From JBLHKS01 sp047620505 (lineage in GTDB: Bacteria > Verrucomicrobiota > Verrucomicrobiia > Verrucomicrobiales > DEV007): a stretch of 50,016 nucleotides of DNA. A model generated the notes under the pieces. It worked only from the letters and a program-made list of their open reading frames with translations. It was not told the origin of the DNA and ran no database searches. This document shows positions 1 to 10,200 of the stretch, one piece after another (within the stretch, counting starts at the first letter, position 1; every line of letters begins with the position of its first letter). Location: contig JBLHKS010000029.1 in assembly GCA_047620505.1 (NCBI GenBank), positions 1 through 50,016 on the forward strand, in the 5' to 3' direction. Position numbers and translations under genes: made by a program.

Positions 1-948
1 GGCGGCTATCAGGAAATGTGGGCAGGCGCGGAATCGCGAAATGGTGCCAGCGCGCTTCAGCAGAGGATCGGAATCGCGGGCGCGAACGGCGAAAAATTCG
101 GCTGGATGACTCGCTGGTCGACCGATCTCGATTCGGGGGATTTCGATCTCTTTGAAGAGCTGGAAGACGCCGTGTTTTTCCTCCGCCCGAATGAGCAGCT
201 GCTGGTCACGCTCGGGAAACAGAAAATCCCGTTCACGCGCTCGATTGCCGAGCCAAATTTTGAGCGCTTCGCTTTCGATCGCCCTCTCGTCGTCAACCAG
301 ATCGGGCCGAGGCGAAATTTTGGTCTGCTGGCGGCGCATCGCGGTGAAATCCTCGAATGGCGGACTGGCGTCTTCACCTCAGCTCAGTCGGGCGAGGAAC
401 GTTGGCCAGCCTTCGACGGCGGAACGATCTGGTATGCCGGCCTGACGCACGAGCTCGGTCACGACCTCGGCGAGCTGCGTTTCGACGCGCTCTACCACAA
501 CGACGACGTCAACAGCGAGGGGATCGACGGCTGGGACCGGATGCTGGCGGCGAGCTTCCTGACCGAACACGAAAATCTCCGTTTCGAGGCCGAGGCAATC
601 TGGGGTGCCGGGGTCGAAATGGGCGGCGAAACCTACGAAGACGTCTGGGGCCTAGCGGTCCAGCCATCGCTGCGGATCACCGATTCGATTCAGTGGTTCT
701 GGCGCTACCAGTACGCCTTCGGCAACGGCGGACTCAAGCTTTACAAGGGCACAATTCTGCCTCCGCCGGGTGGCCGCGCTTTCGGTCGGAGTTGGCACGC
801 GCTCGGGACGGGCGTCGTCGTGGATTTGCCGAAAATCCCGAGCAGCCGGCTTGTCGCAGGCGTCGAGTGGGCGAATCTCGATCGCGTCGAAGGCCGTGGC
901 GAGTTTGACGGGTGGACGGTCTACGCGGGTTTCCGTTTCCGGCTTTGA
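1..948 (+). CDS. Phosphate-selective porin (OprO/OprP-like), C-terminal part
   Basis: The reading frame is open from the first base of the window, so the start lies upstream and at least 315 residues of the C-terminal part are present. Alternating hydrophobic/aromatic strands and Asp/Gly-rich turns fit an outer-membrane beta-barrel. The protein ends in the strand YAGFRFRL, where an aromatic/hydrophobic end is typical for barrel insertion by the BAM machinery. The segment LGKQKIPFTRSIAEPN resembles the region of OprO/OprP-type porins that carries basic and aromatic residues. The expected role is passive uptake of small anions or other solutes through the outer membrane. The substrate cannot be read from this fragment. 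The gene runs convergently towards the next gene with only about 6 bp between stop codons. Confidence 0.72.
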   Translation, partial: GGYQEMWAGAESRNGASALQQRIGIAGANGEKFGWMTRWSTDLDSGDFDLFEELEDAVFFLRPNEQLLVTLGKQKIPFTRSIAEPNFERFAFDRPLVVNQIGPRRNFGLLAAHRGEILEWRTGVFTSAQSGEERWPAFDGGTIWYAGLTHELGHDLGELRFDALYHNDDVNSEGIDGWDRMLAASFLTEHENLRFEAEAIWGAGVEMGGETYEDVWGLAVQPSLRITDSIQWFWRYQYAFGNGGLKLYKGTILPPPGGRAFGRSWHALGTGVVVDLPKIPSSRLVAGVEWANLDRVEGRGEFDGWTVYAGFRFRL

Positions 949-954
949 CCCTTT

Positions 955-1890
955 TCAAGAGTCGTCCGCAGAGTCGTAAATCCGGGCGATCTCGAGAAAA
1001 ATCGCCTCCAGCCGCTTGTAGTAAGCCTCGTCGCCAATTTCCTCTCGTTTTGCGCGGACTTTTTCGACCTCGCGCTCCAGATCGTTTCGGCGGACGCGGA
1101 GTTCGGCGCTCAGCGCGCGATCGATCTCATTCGGCACGAGGTGAAAATTCCGAGCGCGCAAGCCATCGGGCTCGGCGTCTTCGCTCGTCTTTTTGACGAC
1201 TCGCAAGCCCTCGAACCAGTCGCCGCGCGTGCCCTTGCCGTCGCCGTTGTCGTCGATCAGCGCATGCTCAGTCGCGAGCCGGCCTTCCTTCTCGAAATAC
1301 TCAGCCGTGTGGCTCGAAGCCAGCAGAAACGCTTCGAGAATCGAGACTTGGTCATCCTTGTTCAAGTCCGCCGATTCGCTCTGAAGCGCCGCCGCGAGAA
1401 AGCCGCCGAAATGGCTGAAATTCAGCTCGTTTCCAGATTTCGTCGCCGAGATCACGACGCGGTTTTCGCCTGCAATCGCTGGAACGAACGGCGAGCTGGC
1501 GCTGGCGGTGTTGATGAAAATCAGCGGCTTCTCAAACGGCGCGAGCCACTCTTTCAACTCGTCAGCGGACACGTCCAACCCGGCGAGATTGAATTTCGCC
1601 ACACGCCCGTCGTAAGTCCCGTGGCCGATGAGCACGATCCAGAATTCGCTCGGAGGAACCGCGATCGCCGTCTCGATCACGGCCTGAATTCCCTCGCGAT
1701 CGGTCGCGCGTTTGACTTCGAGATCGCCAGCAGCTGCTGCGGCTTCCCACTGCGCAGCGGAGGTTCCAAACCCTTCGATAAACTCGGCGTCGCCCTCGGC
1801 TCCCGTGATGATCAGCATCTGGCGAGTCTCCTGCGCGTTCAAGTTCGCAACTGCCAGAAGAGCCAGGAAGATCGTAAGCTGAATTCTCAT
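955..1890 (-). CDS. Secreted caspase/legumain-like (C13-type fold) protein, apparently without catalytic Cys
   Basis: 311 residues with a clear N-terminal signal peptide (hydrophobic stretch LTIFLALLAVANLNA). The central part has the layout of a C13/caspase-like domain: a beta-strand followed by His-Gly (VLIGHGTYDG), then a strand where the family carries its catalytic Cys. Here the second motif reads FINTASASSPF, with Ala in the expected Cys position, so the protein may be a pseudo-peptidase. After it come two Asp-rich loops, DLNKDDQVSILE (a canonical 12-residue EF-hand pattern) and DDNGDGKG, suggesting calcium binding. The C-terminus (about residues 255-305) is a charged helix, probably coiled coil. 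It stands alone, convergent with the porin. Family placement is from the motifs and fold pattern; the function is unknown. Confidence 0.6.
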   Translation of the reverse strand: MRIQLTIFLALLAVANLNAQETRQMLIITGAEGDAEFIEGFGTSAAQWEAAAAAGDLEVKRATDREGIQAVIETAIAVPPSEFWIVLIGHGTYDGRVAKFNLAGLDVSADELKEWLAPFEKPLIFINTASASSPFVPAIAGENRVVISATKSGNELNFSHFGGFLAAALQSESADLNKDDQVSILEAFLLASSHTAEYFEKEGRLATEHALIDDNGDGKGTRGDWFEGLRVVKKTSEDAEPDGLRARNFHLVPNEIDRALSAELRVRRNDLEREVEKVRAKREEIGDEAYYKRLEAIFLEIARIYDSADDS

Positions 1891-1971
1891 GTCCGATTTC
1901 CATCAGCAGAAACGCGGGCGCGAATCCCGTCAATCCAGATTGAGCCTCTTTCTCAGCCGCAATTGCCAGGC

Positions 1972-3174
1972 TCAGCGCTCCCGAAGCGCGTTGTGGCGCA
2001 CGCGATGGAACGGCTTCAGCAAATATTGAAGGACGGTCCGCCGCCCCGTCAGCACGTCGACCTCCGCGACCATGCCGGGGATGATCGGCAGCGTTTTGCC
2101 GTCTTTCGTTTTCAGCTCGCCGGCCTTTTTCCGCACTTTGATCTGATAATAGTGCTCGTGGTCGATCTCGTCCTCGATCGTGTCCGCGCTGATGTGTTCG
2201 ACCACGCCTTCAAGCCCGCCGTACATCGCGAAATCGTAAGCCGTGAATTTCAGGGTCGCCGTCTGGCCCGGATGCAGAAACGCGATGTCCGAAGGTCGGA
2301 TTTTCGCTTCGACCAGGACGCTTTCGTCGTCAGGAACGATGTCGACGATCGGCTCGCCAGGCTGCACGACACCGCCCGTCGTCGTTGCGTGGACGTGGTT
2401 GACGATGCCGTCGACCGGTGAGCGGACGACTGTCCGGCGGACGCGATCCTGGCGGCCTGTTAGAGTCTGTTCGAGGCTTTCAATCTTGCCTTTGGTCTCG
2501 TTGTAAAGCGCCATTGCCTCGCTCTGGAACTTGGCGGTGATCTCCGTGATCTTGCCATCCAGTTCGCTGACTTCTCGCTCCAAGCGCATCTGATCGACTT
2601 TCGAAACGATGTTCCTTTCGACCAACGGCACGGTCATCGTGAGTTCGTCCAAGGCGAGTCGATGACTGTTGCTGAGAGTTTTGGTTTGCTCGGCGAGATC
2701 ATCCTGGCGCTTGTCGAAAAGTGCGGTTTCGCGCTCAATCAAGTCGGGCCGCATGTCGTCCGGAAACTCGATTTCGCCTCGGCCCTCGCCTTCGGCCTGG
2801 AGGCGAGAGAGCAAGGCTACCAGCGCGTCAACTTGGGTCAAATTTTCCTGATACGATGCGTTTGAGAGTGTGTCGTCGATCCTTGCGAGGACGTCGCCGG
2901 TCAGGACACGATCACCTTCGGACACGAGCATTTCGGCGATGATCCCGCCTTCGAGATTCTGGACAGTCTGGACCGAAGCGGACGGAATCACCTTTCCAGC
3001 TCCTTTGGTCACCTCATCCAGTTCGGCTTCCGAGGCCCAGTAGATGAAACCCCCTATGATTGCGGCGATGAGCCAGAGGAGCAGGTTTGCGCCGGTGACG
3101 CGATCCCGAAGCAGCGCGGAACGGGCGTTGCGGGCGAAGTCTAGTTCTTCCGGGTAGAGAGGGCGTTCTGTCAT
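1972..3174 (-). CDS. HlyD-family type I secretion periplasmic adaptor subunit
   Basis: 400 residues, the usual size of HlyD/LapC adaptors. There is a short cytoplasmic N-terminus, one membrane segment at about residues 29-48 (LLLWLIAAIIGGFIYWA), then a biotinyl/lipoyl-like half motif (VQNLEGGIIAEMLVSEGD), a long alpha-helical hairpin at about residues 100-230, and a closing barrel domain with VRSPVDGIVNHVHATTTGG. It bridges the inner-membrane ABC exporter to the outer-membrane TolC-type channel. Its ATG overlaps the stop of the exporter gene by 4 bp (ATGA), so the two are translationally coupled. With the divergent TolC-like gene and the giant repeat protein it completes a type I secretion locus. 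Confidence 0.93.
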   Translation of the reverse strand: MTERPLYPEELDFARNARSALLRDRVTGANLLLWLIAAIIGGFIYWASEAELDEVTKGAGKVIPSASVQTVQNLEGGIIAEMLVSEGDRVLTGDVLARIDDTLSNASYQENLTQVDALVALLSRLQAEGEGRGEIEFPDDMRPDLIERETALFDKRQDDLAEQTKTLSNSHRLALDELTMTVPLVERNIVSKVDQMRLEREVSELDGKITEITAKFQSEAMALYNETKGKIESLEQTLTGRQDRVRRTVVRSPVDGIVNHVHATTTGGVVQPGEPIVDIVPDDESVLVEAKIRPSDIAFLHPGQTATLKFTAYDFAMYGGLEGVVEHISADTIEDEIDHEHYYQIKVRKKAGELKTKDGKTLPIIPGMVAEVDVLTGRRTVLQYLLKPFHRVRHNALRER

Positions 3175-5522
3175 AATGGACGCTGGTTTGGGTAAAATGC
3201 CGTCGGGACATCATTGTCGAAAAGCGGTTCCGGTGGCGGGCTGAATTCCGGCTGAGGCGAGTGATCAGCGTAGAGAGCGACTCCCTCGGCAGCAGCGGGG
3301 GGGGCTTGCCGTGGATTCGCGAAAGTTGCCATCGGATACTCGGGCTCGGCCTGGACCTGCCGCACCGGCGGCGGAGCGGGAGCACGAACCGGTGCCGGTG
3401 CACGAACCGGAGCCGGTGGTTTCTCCTTTTTTGCCATGACTTGATCTTTCGGACCGTCGGCGATGACTTTTCCGCCACTGATCACGATAACGCGGTCGAC
3501 GAGTGCGAGCACCGAGCGTTTGTGGGTGGCGACGATCATCGTTCGCTCAGGATTGATCTTGAGATAAGCGTCGAGCTGAGCCAGCAGCTGCTGTTCGCTG
3601 TTGTGGTCCATCGCGCTGGTCGGTTCGTCAAAAACGAGGAGTTTCGGCTCTTCGAGCAGGGCGCGGGCGATGCTCAAAGCCTGGCGTTGGCCGCCGGAAA
3701 GCGACTTCCCCCCTTCGGCGACGGCATGATCGACTCCACGCGGAAGCGAGCGGATGAATTTGTCCAAACCAGCGCGTTTGACCGCGATCCAGAGTGCTTC
3801 GTCGCTCGCCCAGGGGCAACCGCCTTTGAGATTCGAACGCAACGTTCCAAACAGCGGCGTCGGGTCTTGCGGGACGTAGCCCAGGTTTCGACGAAGCTCA
3901 GCCGGATCAAGCTGGCGGGTGTCAATTCCGCTGATGTCGATCCGGCCCGAACCCGGAAAATACAGCCCCATCAAGAGACGAAGGAAGGTGCTTTTGCCGG
4001 ATCCGATTTCGCCGAGAATCGCGACCCGTTCGCTAGGCCTGATTTCGAGATTGACTCCGTTCAGGATCGCGTCGCCAGCTTCCTGACCGTAGTCGAAATG
4101 AACTTCGTGGCTTTGAACCAGCGGCCGGAATTGACTGAGCGAAATGTACTGAGCGCCGCGGTCACGCTCGGACGGAGCTTCCATGATCTGGTTGAGGCCT
4201 TTGAGCGCGCGTCGCGATTGTTGGAGGCGAGTCAGGAGGCTGGCGATCATCGTTAGCGGAGCCATGGCGCGTCCAGCGAGGATGACGCAGGCGATCATCG
4301 CGCCCATCGACATTGCTTCGGCGCGAACCTGAAAAAACGCGACAATGACGATGCTCACGGTGACCATCTGCTGGAGAAAGGTGGTCATGTTGAGCGCGAG
4401 TTGCGAAAAGTTTCGGGACTGTCCGTCGGCCTTGGCGCAGACGTGGACGGCTTCTTCCATCCGACTTTGGAGCTCAGATTCGCTGCGAGTCGCCTTGACG
4501 GTTTCCATGGCGTTGACGCTCTCAACAAAAAGAGCCTGGCGCTGGTTTCCTGCGAGGTAGCTTTTGCTCACCGCGCGGCTGATCGGAAATTGCATCAGCG
4601 CACCGAAGAGCAGGGCGAAGATGGCACCGGCAAGAAGTGGGATCGCAACGGGTCCGCCTAGGAGGAACACAATTCCGGCGAAGACGAACACGAAGGGCAG
4701 GTCGCAGAGGGCGGCGATTGTGGCGCTGGCGAAGAACTCACGCAGACCTTCGTAGGAACGCGCCTGACCGGCCAGCGCTCCGGACGAAGCCGGTTTTGCT
4801 GCGAATTGCATTCCGAGCACCTTCGCAAAGAGATCGCCGCCGAGCACGAGGTCGATTCGATGCCCGGCGCGATCGACGAAAAACGTTCGCAACGTGCGAA
4901 GCGCGAATTCGAGCACGAACGCGGCCACTGCGCCCGCCGCGAGCGCCCAGAGAGTGTCGATCGCCTGATTGGGAACGACGCGATCGTAGACGTTCATGAT
5001 GAAGAGTGACGAAGTGATCGCGAGAAAATTGATGATGACCGAGGCAAAGCCGACCCGTGAGTAGGCCCCGCGAAATCGCCAGAGCGTGCCCCAGAACCAG
5101 CTGCGTTTCGGCGGCGGCGGCGCGAAATCGGCGCGCGTTTCAAATTCGTAGGTCGGCTTCACCAGAATCGCGTAACCGGTGTAAACCTGGACGAGTTTCT
5201 TGATTTCGATTTCCTGAACCCCGCCACCTGCGTTGCAGACTGAGATGTCAGCGATGCCGCCCTTCTTGAAGCCGAGCAGGACGACGCAATCGCCATTTTC
5301 AAGCAGCAAAATCGCTGGCAGCGTCGCGTGGTGTAGTTGCTGGAAAGAACGATTGATCACGCGAGACGTGAAGCCGCAGCGTTCTGCGGCGCGTTCAAAA
5401 AGTTCGGGAGTGAGGAGACCGCCCGGCGTGGGCAAACCGTGCACGGCACCGGCTAGATTGACAGGGCGGCCGTGTACTTGGCCGAGAAAGCTAAGCGCTT
5501 GGAGGAGCGGGTCGTGGTTCAT
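3171..5522 (-). CDS. Type I secretion ABC transporter (LapB/RTX-exporter type) with Pro-rich tail
   Basis: I chose the ATG at 5522, which gives 783 residues; an upstream GTG at 5558 would add 12. Residues about 1-125 form a C39-peptidase-like domain without a recognisable catalytic Cys, as in exporters that do not cleave a leader. About 150-430 is the membrane domain. The ATPase domain follows with Walker A GEIGSGKST, signature LSGGQRQAL and Walker B LLVFDEPTSAMD. After the ATPase there is an unusual tail of about 85 residues rich in Pro/Ala (repeats of PAPVRA), not part of the core family. It powers export of a large C-terminal-signal substrate directly to the outside. The best candidate substrate is the 2494-residue adhesin two genes away on the other strand. 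Confidence 0.93.
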   Translation of the reverse strand: MNHDPLLQALSFLGQVHGRPVNLAGAVHGLPTPGGLLTPELFERAAERCGFTSRVINRSFQQLHHATLPAILLLENGDCVVLLGFKKGGIADISVCNAGGGVQEIEIKKLVQVYTGYAILVKPTYEFETRADFAPPPPKRSWFWGTLWRFRGAYSRVGFASVIINFLAITSSLFIMNVYDRVVPNQAIDTLWALAAGAVAAFVLEFALRTLRTFFVDRAGHRIDLVLGGDLFAKVLGMQFAAKPASSGALAGQARSYEGLREFFASATIAALCDLPFVFVFAGIVFLLGGPVAIPLLAGAIFALLFGALMQFPISRAVSKSYLAGNQRQALFVESVNAMETVKATRSESELQSRMEEAVHVCAKADGQSRNFSQLALNMTTFLQQMVTVSIVIVAFFQVRAEAMSMGAMIACVILAGRAMAPLTMIASLLTRLQQSRRALKGLNQIMEAPSERDRGAQYISLSQFRPLVQSHEVHFDYGQEAGDAILNGVNLEIRPSERVAILGEIGSGKSTFLRLLMGLYFPGSGRIDISGIDTRQLDPAELRRNLGYVPQDPTPLFGTLRSNLKGGCPWASDEALWIAVKRAGLDKFIRSLPRGVDHAVAEGGKSLSGGQRQALSIARALLEEPKLLVFDEPTSAMDHNSEQQLLAQLDAYLKINPERTMIVATHKRSVLALVDRVIVISGGKVIADGPKDQVMAKKEKPPAPVRAPAPVRAPAPPPVRQVQAEPEYPMATFANPRQAPPAAAEGVALYADHSPQPEFSPPPEPLFDNDVPTAFYPNQRPL

Positions 5523-5660
5523 GGTCTGGTCTGGCACGGGACACCGGAGCAGGGACACCGGAGATAATTAGGCTGCCACGATTATTCGAAAACACAAAGT
5601 TTATATTATGAAAATTATAGTTGTTATAATAATTCACTTGAGCTAATCTTGGTCCAGACC
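5523..5660. promoter_or_regulatory. AT-rich divergent control region of the type I secretion locus
   Basis: 138 bp separate the ATG of the exporter (5522, minus strand) from the ATG of the TolC-like gene (5661, plus strand). The part 5571-5640 is strikingly AT-rich against its GC-rich surroundings. It holds -10-like hexamers on both strands: TATAAT at 5625-5630 on plus, and TATAAT on minus reading across 5614-5619. The 10-bp sequence CATGGTCTGG at 5520-5529 recurs inverted at 5654-5663, so both start codons lie in the same sequence context (CCAGACCATG in each gene's own direction). This suggests that the two halves of the secretion system are controlled together. The -35 elements are not clear. 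Confidence 0.55.
5538..5563. repeat. Two 12-bp direct repeats, period 14 bp
   Basis: GGGACACCGGAG occurs at 5538-5549 and again at 5552-5563, just upstream of the exporter ATG. Two identical half-sites spaced by 14 bp (not a full helical turn multiple) could be a regulator site or a simple tandem duplication. No known operator is recognised. Confidence 0.6.
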
Positions 5661-7220
5661 ATGAAAACAACCTTCCCTTCGGCAACGGCCGGGGCTGGTA
5701 ACAGAACTGCCATACTCCTCATTTCCTTGGGCGTGTTCTGTGTATCCGCGTCGGCACAATCTCTGGACCATGCTGTCCGGTTAATGCTCTACAACGAGCC
5801 TGAAATCCAAGCTGCAAACTTCGATCGCCTCAGCGCGCATGAAGATTGGAAAATCGCTCGCGGCGATCTTAGACCCCAGATTAGCCTCGATGGCTCAGCG
5901 GGTTACCTTCAACGAGATCGATCGACCGATGGCCTCGTTCAATCGACTGGTGACGGTTTGATGAGTCGTCAAATTGGCGTTTCGATCCGTCAATTGCTCT
6001 ACGATGGCGGGACGGCCCGCGAACAGACTGAGGCCGCGGTAGATGGCGAGCTGGCGCAGGAATTGGTTGAGCGCAGCATGCTGGAAAGCCGCGTTGTCGA
6101 CCTTTGCGAAGTCTATTTCGAAGTGCTCCGATCACGGGAGCAAGTCCGCGAGGCGCAGGCCCACGTGAATCGCCACAAGGACATGCGCGACATGATCAAG
6201 GCGCGAGCAGCTGCTGACGGCAACCGGGCGGATTTGGCGCTGGTCGACGGGCGGCTGAGCCTCGCGGTCAACGCGATGGACGGCCAGCAACTGGCGCTTG
6301 AGAACTCGCTGATCCGATTTGTGCGGCTGACCGGCCAGCCAGCCAGCCGACTGGAGCGTCCGGAGGTTCCAGGCGTACCGCCTCGCCAAGGCGATTTGGA
6401 TTTGACCCGGAACTGGGATTTTCTCGCGGCACAGGCGGTGCTCGAAGCGGCGGTGCACAAGTTCGAGAGCACCAAGGGGAATCGCAGGCCGAAAGTTTAC
6501 CTCGATGCTGGCGGAAGTGTTGGCGAGGACGTGCAAGGAATCAAGGGGCAGGATAACGAAGCGCGGGCAATGATCACGATGTCCTGGGATCTTTACAACG
6601 GCGGCTCGAACAAGGCGCTGACGAAACGCGAGCACTGGCAGGTGCGCAAAGCCCAGGAGTTGCTCCGCGCAGCGAGCGAAGAAGCGAACTATCGTGCTTC
6701 CCTTCTTTGGAAGGAGCGCGAGGGCTCAAAATCATCGGTAAATTCGCTCGGCGATTATGTTCGGCGTCTGGAGGGCGTGTTGGCTGACTATCAAGAGCAG
6801 TTCAAAGTCGGCAGACAGGAGTTGCTCAACATTCTTGACGTCCAGGGCGAACTCCACGGAGCGCGTAACAAATGGATCGATGCGCAGTACAACGTGAACA
6901 CCTCAGCGTATCGAATCTGGGGCGTTCAGGGACGACTGACCGCGACGATCATCGGCGATGAGGATGTTCAGGCATATTTTGACCGAAATCCTGACCGTGA
7001 AGAGGTCCCGCAGAACCTGCGTCCGGTCGGTGCGCTGGTGTCCTCCGCGAGTCCAAGGGCCACGACCCAGATCGCGGATGTCAGTCGCGAAGACTTTGTC
7101 AGAGCCCAACAGGATGGCCGGATTTCGCCCTCAACATCTGCGAGTTGGCCTCGCGAAGGCCCTGCGCCGCCGAAGCTGAAATCGAAACGAAAGTTCCGCC
7201 TCAACCCCTTTGCTAAGTGA
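5661..7220 (+). CDS. TolC-family outer-membrane channel of type I secretion (LapE-like)
   Basis: From the ATG at 5661 the product has 519 residues; an in-frame TTG at 5649 is less likely. The signal peptide ends near VSASAQS. The mature part contains the two repeated halves of a TolC-type protein with long coiled-coil helices (for example the region around LYDGGTAREQTEAAVDGEL and the second half around LYNGGSNKALTKRE, the duplicated hallmark). A C-terminal extension of about 90 residues (after about residue 430) is polar and Pro/Ser-rich and ends in basic residues. It forms the exit duct through the outer membrane for the substrate pumped by the divergent ABC/HlyD pair. The giant adhesin gene follows 52 bp downstream, in the same direction. 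Confidence 0.9.
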   Translation: MKTTFPSATAGAGNRTAILLISLGVFCVSASAQSLDHAVRLMLYNEPEIQAANFDRLSAHEDWKIARGDLRPQISLDGSAGYLQRDRSTDGLVQSTGDGLMSRQIGVSIRQLLYDGGTAREQTEAAVDGELAQELVERSMLESRVVDLCEVYFEVLRSREQVREAQAHVNRHKDMRDMIKARAAADGNRADLALVDGRLSLAVNAMDGQQLALENSLIRFVRLTGQPASRLERPEVPGVPPRQGDLDLTRNWDFLAAQAVLEAAVHKFESTKGNRRPKVYLDAGGSVGEDVQGIKGQDNEARAMITMSWDLYNGGSNKALTKREHWQVRKAQELLRAASEEANYRASLLWKEREGSKSSVNSLGDYVRRLEGVLADYQEQFKVGRQELLNILDVQGELHGARNKWIDAQYNVNTSAYRIWGVQGRLTATIIGDEDVQAYFDRNPDREEVPQNLRPVGALVSSASPRATTQIADVSREDFVRAQQDGRISPSTSASWPREGPAPPKLKSKRKFRLNPFAK

Positions 7221-7272
7221 GTTAACGAGCATCCAAACCAATTTTTTTCCAGTCTCAGCCAGAACCTGAACC

Positions 7273-10200
7273 ATGAAATACCAAATAGTCATCAATGACG
7301 CCAGTGGAGAGACCCGCGTTCAAAAGGAAGCCGTAAGTGGCGATGTGATTCGCGTCGAAGCCGGAGACACCATCCTCGTTTTGGACGAAAACGGCGCCCC
7401 GGCGACCGGCACAAAAATGCTGCCAGACGGCAGCGATCTAATTATCGAGTTTCCGGGCGAAAATATCGCCGTCACGCTGGACGAATATTTTTCGTCAGGC
7501 GGCGAAGGTGCGCCGATTCATCTCAATCTCGCTCCTGGCTATGATTCGGCCACGCTCTACCAATGGCTGGCAAACCGGGGCGCGCCGACGCAAGAACTGC
7601 AGCCGGCGACTGGCGAAGGCGGCGGAGAATTTAACGGCGCGGTCGGAGATTTGCCAGAAGGAGGCGACTTCACTTTGATGCGTTTGTCGGATCTTGGTTA
7701 TGCGAATTTTGAGCAATCGTTTGGCGCGTTTGGCGACGATCTTTCCCGCGAGATCAGTGGTGATCTCACTCCGCCGCCCGAAGGATTCGGCGGCTCAAAT
7801 TCGAACTCTGAGCCCACTGATTCGGACTCCCAAGCAAACTCCAACGACGACGATGACGAGCAGTCGGCTGATGGTGGTGAATCGGTTTCTACCATTTCGA
7901 CTCCATCGATTCCACTTCCGAATCAAGCGCCGGTGGCCGTCAATGACGTCGCGAGTACGTCTGAGGATTCGGCGGTGATCATTGATCTGCTCGGCAACGA
8001 TTACGATCCGGATGGCGATCCGATTTCCATCGTCTCCGCTCAAGCCGGCAACGGCTCCGTGGTCGTTCATTCCAACGGCACGGTGACCTACACGGCTAAC
8101 CCGAATTTTAACGGGACGGACACGATCATCTATCGGATCACGGATCCCAGCGGCGCGACTGACACGGCCTCAGCGACCGTGAACGTCGCCCCAGTGAACG
8201 ATCCGCCAGTCGCAGTCGACGATGTCGCGACGACGGACGAGGACACGCCGATTCTCGGGCTCGATGTGCTCGCGAATGACGTCGATATCGATGGTGATCC
8301 GCTCACGGTGACTTCGGCGACGGCGCCGAATGGGACCGTCACGATCAACCCGGACGGAACGCTCAATTACACGCCGGATCTGAATTACAACGGCCCTGAC
8401 ACGATCACCTACACGATTAGCGATCCGAGCGGAGCCACTTCGACGGCGACCGTCGCGGTGACCGTCAATTCCGTGAACGACGCGCCCGTGGCGGCTGACG
8501 ATGCTAACGCGCTGGCAGAGGACGACGTGGCGGCAGCGACGGGGAATGTGTTAGGAAATGACACCGATGTCGATGGCGATCCTCTCGCTGTTTCCGAAGT
8601 CGATGGGGTGGCCGGAGACGTCGGCGCGGGCGTGGTCGGAACCTACGGTACGATCACGATCAACGCGGACGGAACCTACTCGTACGCCCTCGATAACGGC
8701 AACCCGACGGTACAGGCGCTCGCGGTAGGAGAGACCCTGACAGAGACCTTCAACTACACGGCGGATGATGGCGCTGGGGCGTCGGATTCGGCAACGTTGA
8801 CGTTGACAATCAATGGGACCAACGACGCGCCGGAATCCAATCCGATTGGTGGAACGCCGGGCGTCGATCCCGGGGTTTACGACGATGCTGACTCGATCGA
8901 TGAGGACGACGCGACTCCAGCGACCGGCAACGTGCTGGCGAACGATCGCGACCCTGACACGAGCGACACGTTGAGCGTGAGCGAGGTCAACGGTGTGGCG
9001 GGCAACGTCGGCGCGGCGGTGACCGGCAGCTACGGATCGGTCACGATCGCGGCGGACGGAACCTACTCGTACGCGCTCGACAACGGCAACGCGACGGTGC
9101 AGGGGCTCGGCGTCGGGCAGAGCATCACGGACACCTTCACCTACACTGCCGATGACGGCAACGGCGGCTCGGCTTCGGCGACGTTAACGATCACGATCGA
9201 CGGAACCAACGACGCGCCAGCAGCTGCTGACGATGTTTACACCGGAACCGAGGATGTTGCGTTTACCAGTGTGCTAGGCGTTGACGATGTGCTTCAGAAC
9301 GACAGCGACATCGATGGCGACACGCTGACGGTCAACACCACGCCGGTCAGCGGACCGAGCAACGGAATCCTCGTGCTGAACGCGGACGGGACTTTCACCT
9401 ACACGCCAAACGCGAATTTCAACGGTCCGGACAGCTTCGTTTATGAGGTGAGCGACGGAAACGGCGGGACGGCGCAGGCAACCGCGACGATTAACGTGGC
9501 GGCGGTGAACGACGCACCGGTCGCGGTCGATGACGTGGCGGCGACGAACGAGGACACGCCGATTCTCGGCCTGGATATTCTCGGAAACGACAGCGACGTC
9601 GACGGCGATCCGCTGACTTTCGTGGCAGTGCCGACTGCTCCGAATGGGACGGTCGTGGTGAATTTTGACGGGACGATCAACTACACGCCGGACCCAAATT
9701 TTAATGGGGTCGACACGATCACCTACACGATTCAGGATCCGAGCGGCGCGACGGACACGGCGACGGTCACGGTAACCGTTGATCCTGTGAATGATGCACC
9801 CGTCGCAACTGACAACACCTACGCGGGAACCGAAGACGTGACCGTGAACGGCAATCTCATCACGGAGGACACCGGCGACGGAGTCGACAACGACATCGAA
9901 GGATCACCGTTGAGCGTGACCCAGTTTACGGTGGGCGCGGCGACCTACGCGGCGGGAACGACCGTGAATTTCGCCGAGGGCGACCTCACGATTAATGGCG
10001 ATGGTTCCTTCTCGTTTGTGCCAGCGGCTGATTACAATGGGCCGGTCCCGGTGGCGACTTACACGCTGAGCGACGGCTCCCTGACGGACACGGCGACGCT
10101 CGGAATCAGCTTAGCAGCGGTGAACGATGCCCCGGTGGCGACGAACGATGTCTACGCTGGAACCGAAGACGTGACTGTGAGCGGAAACGTGATCACGGAC

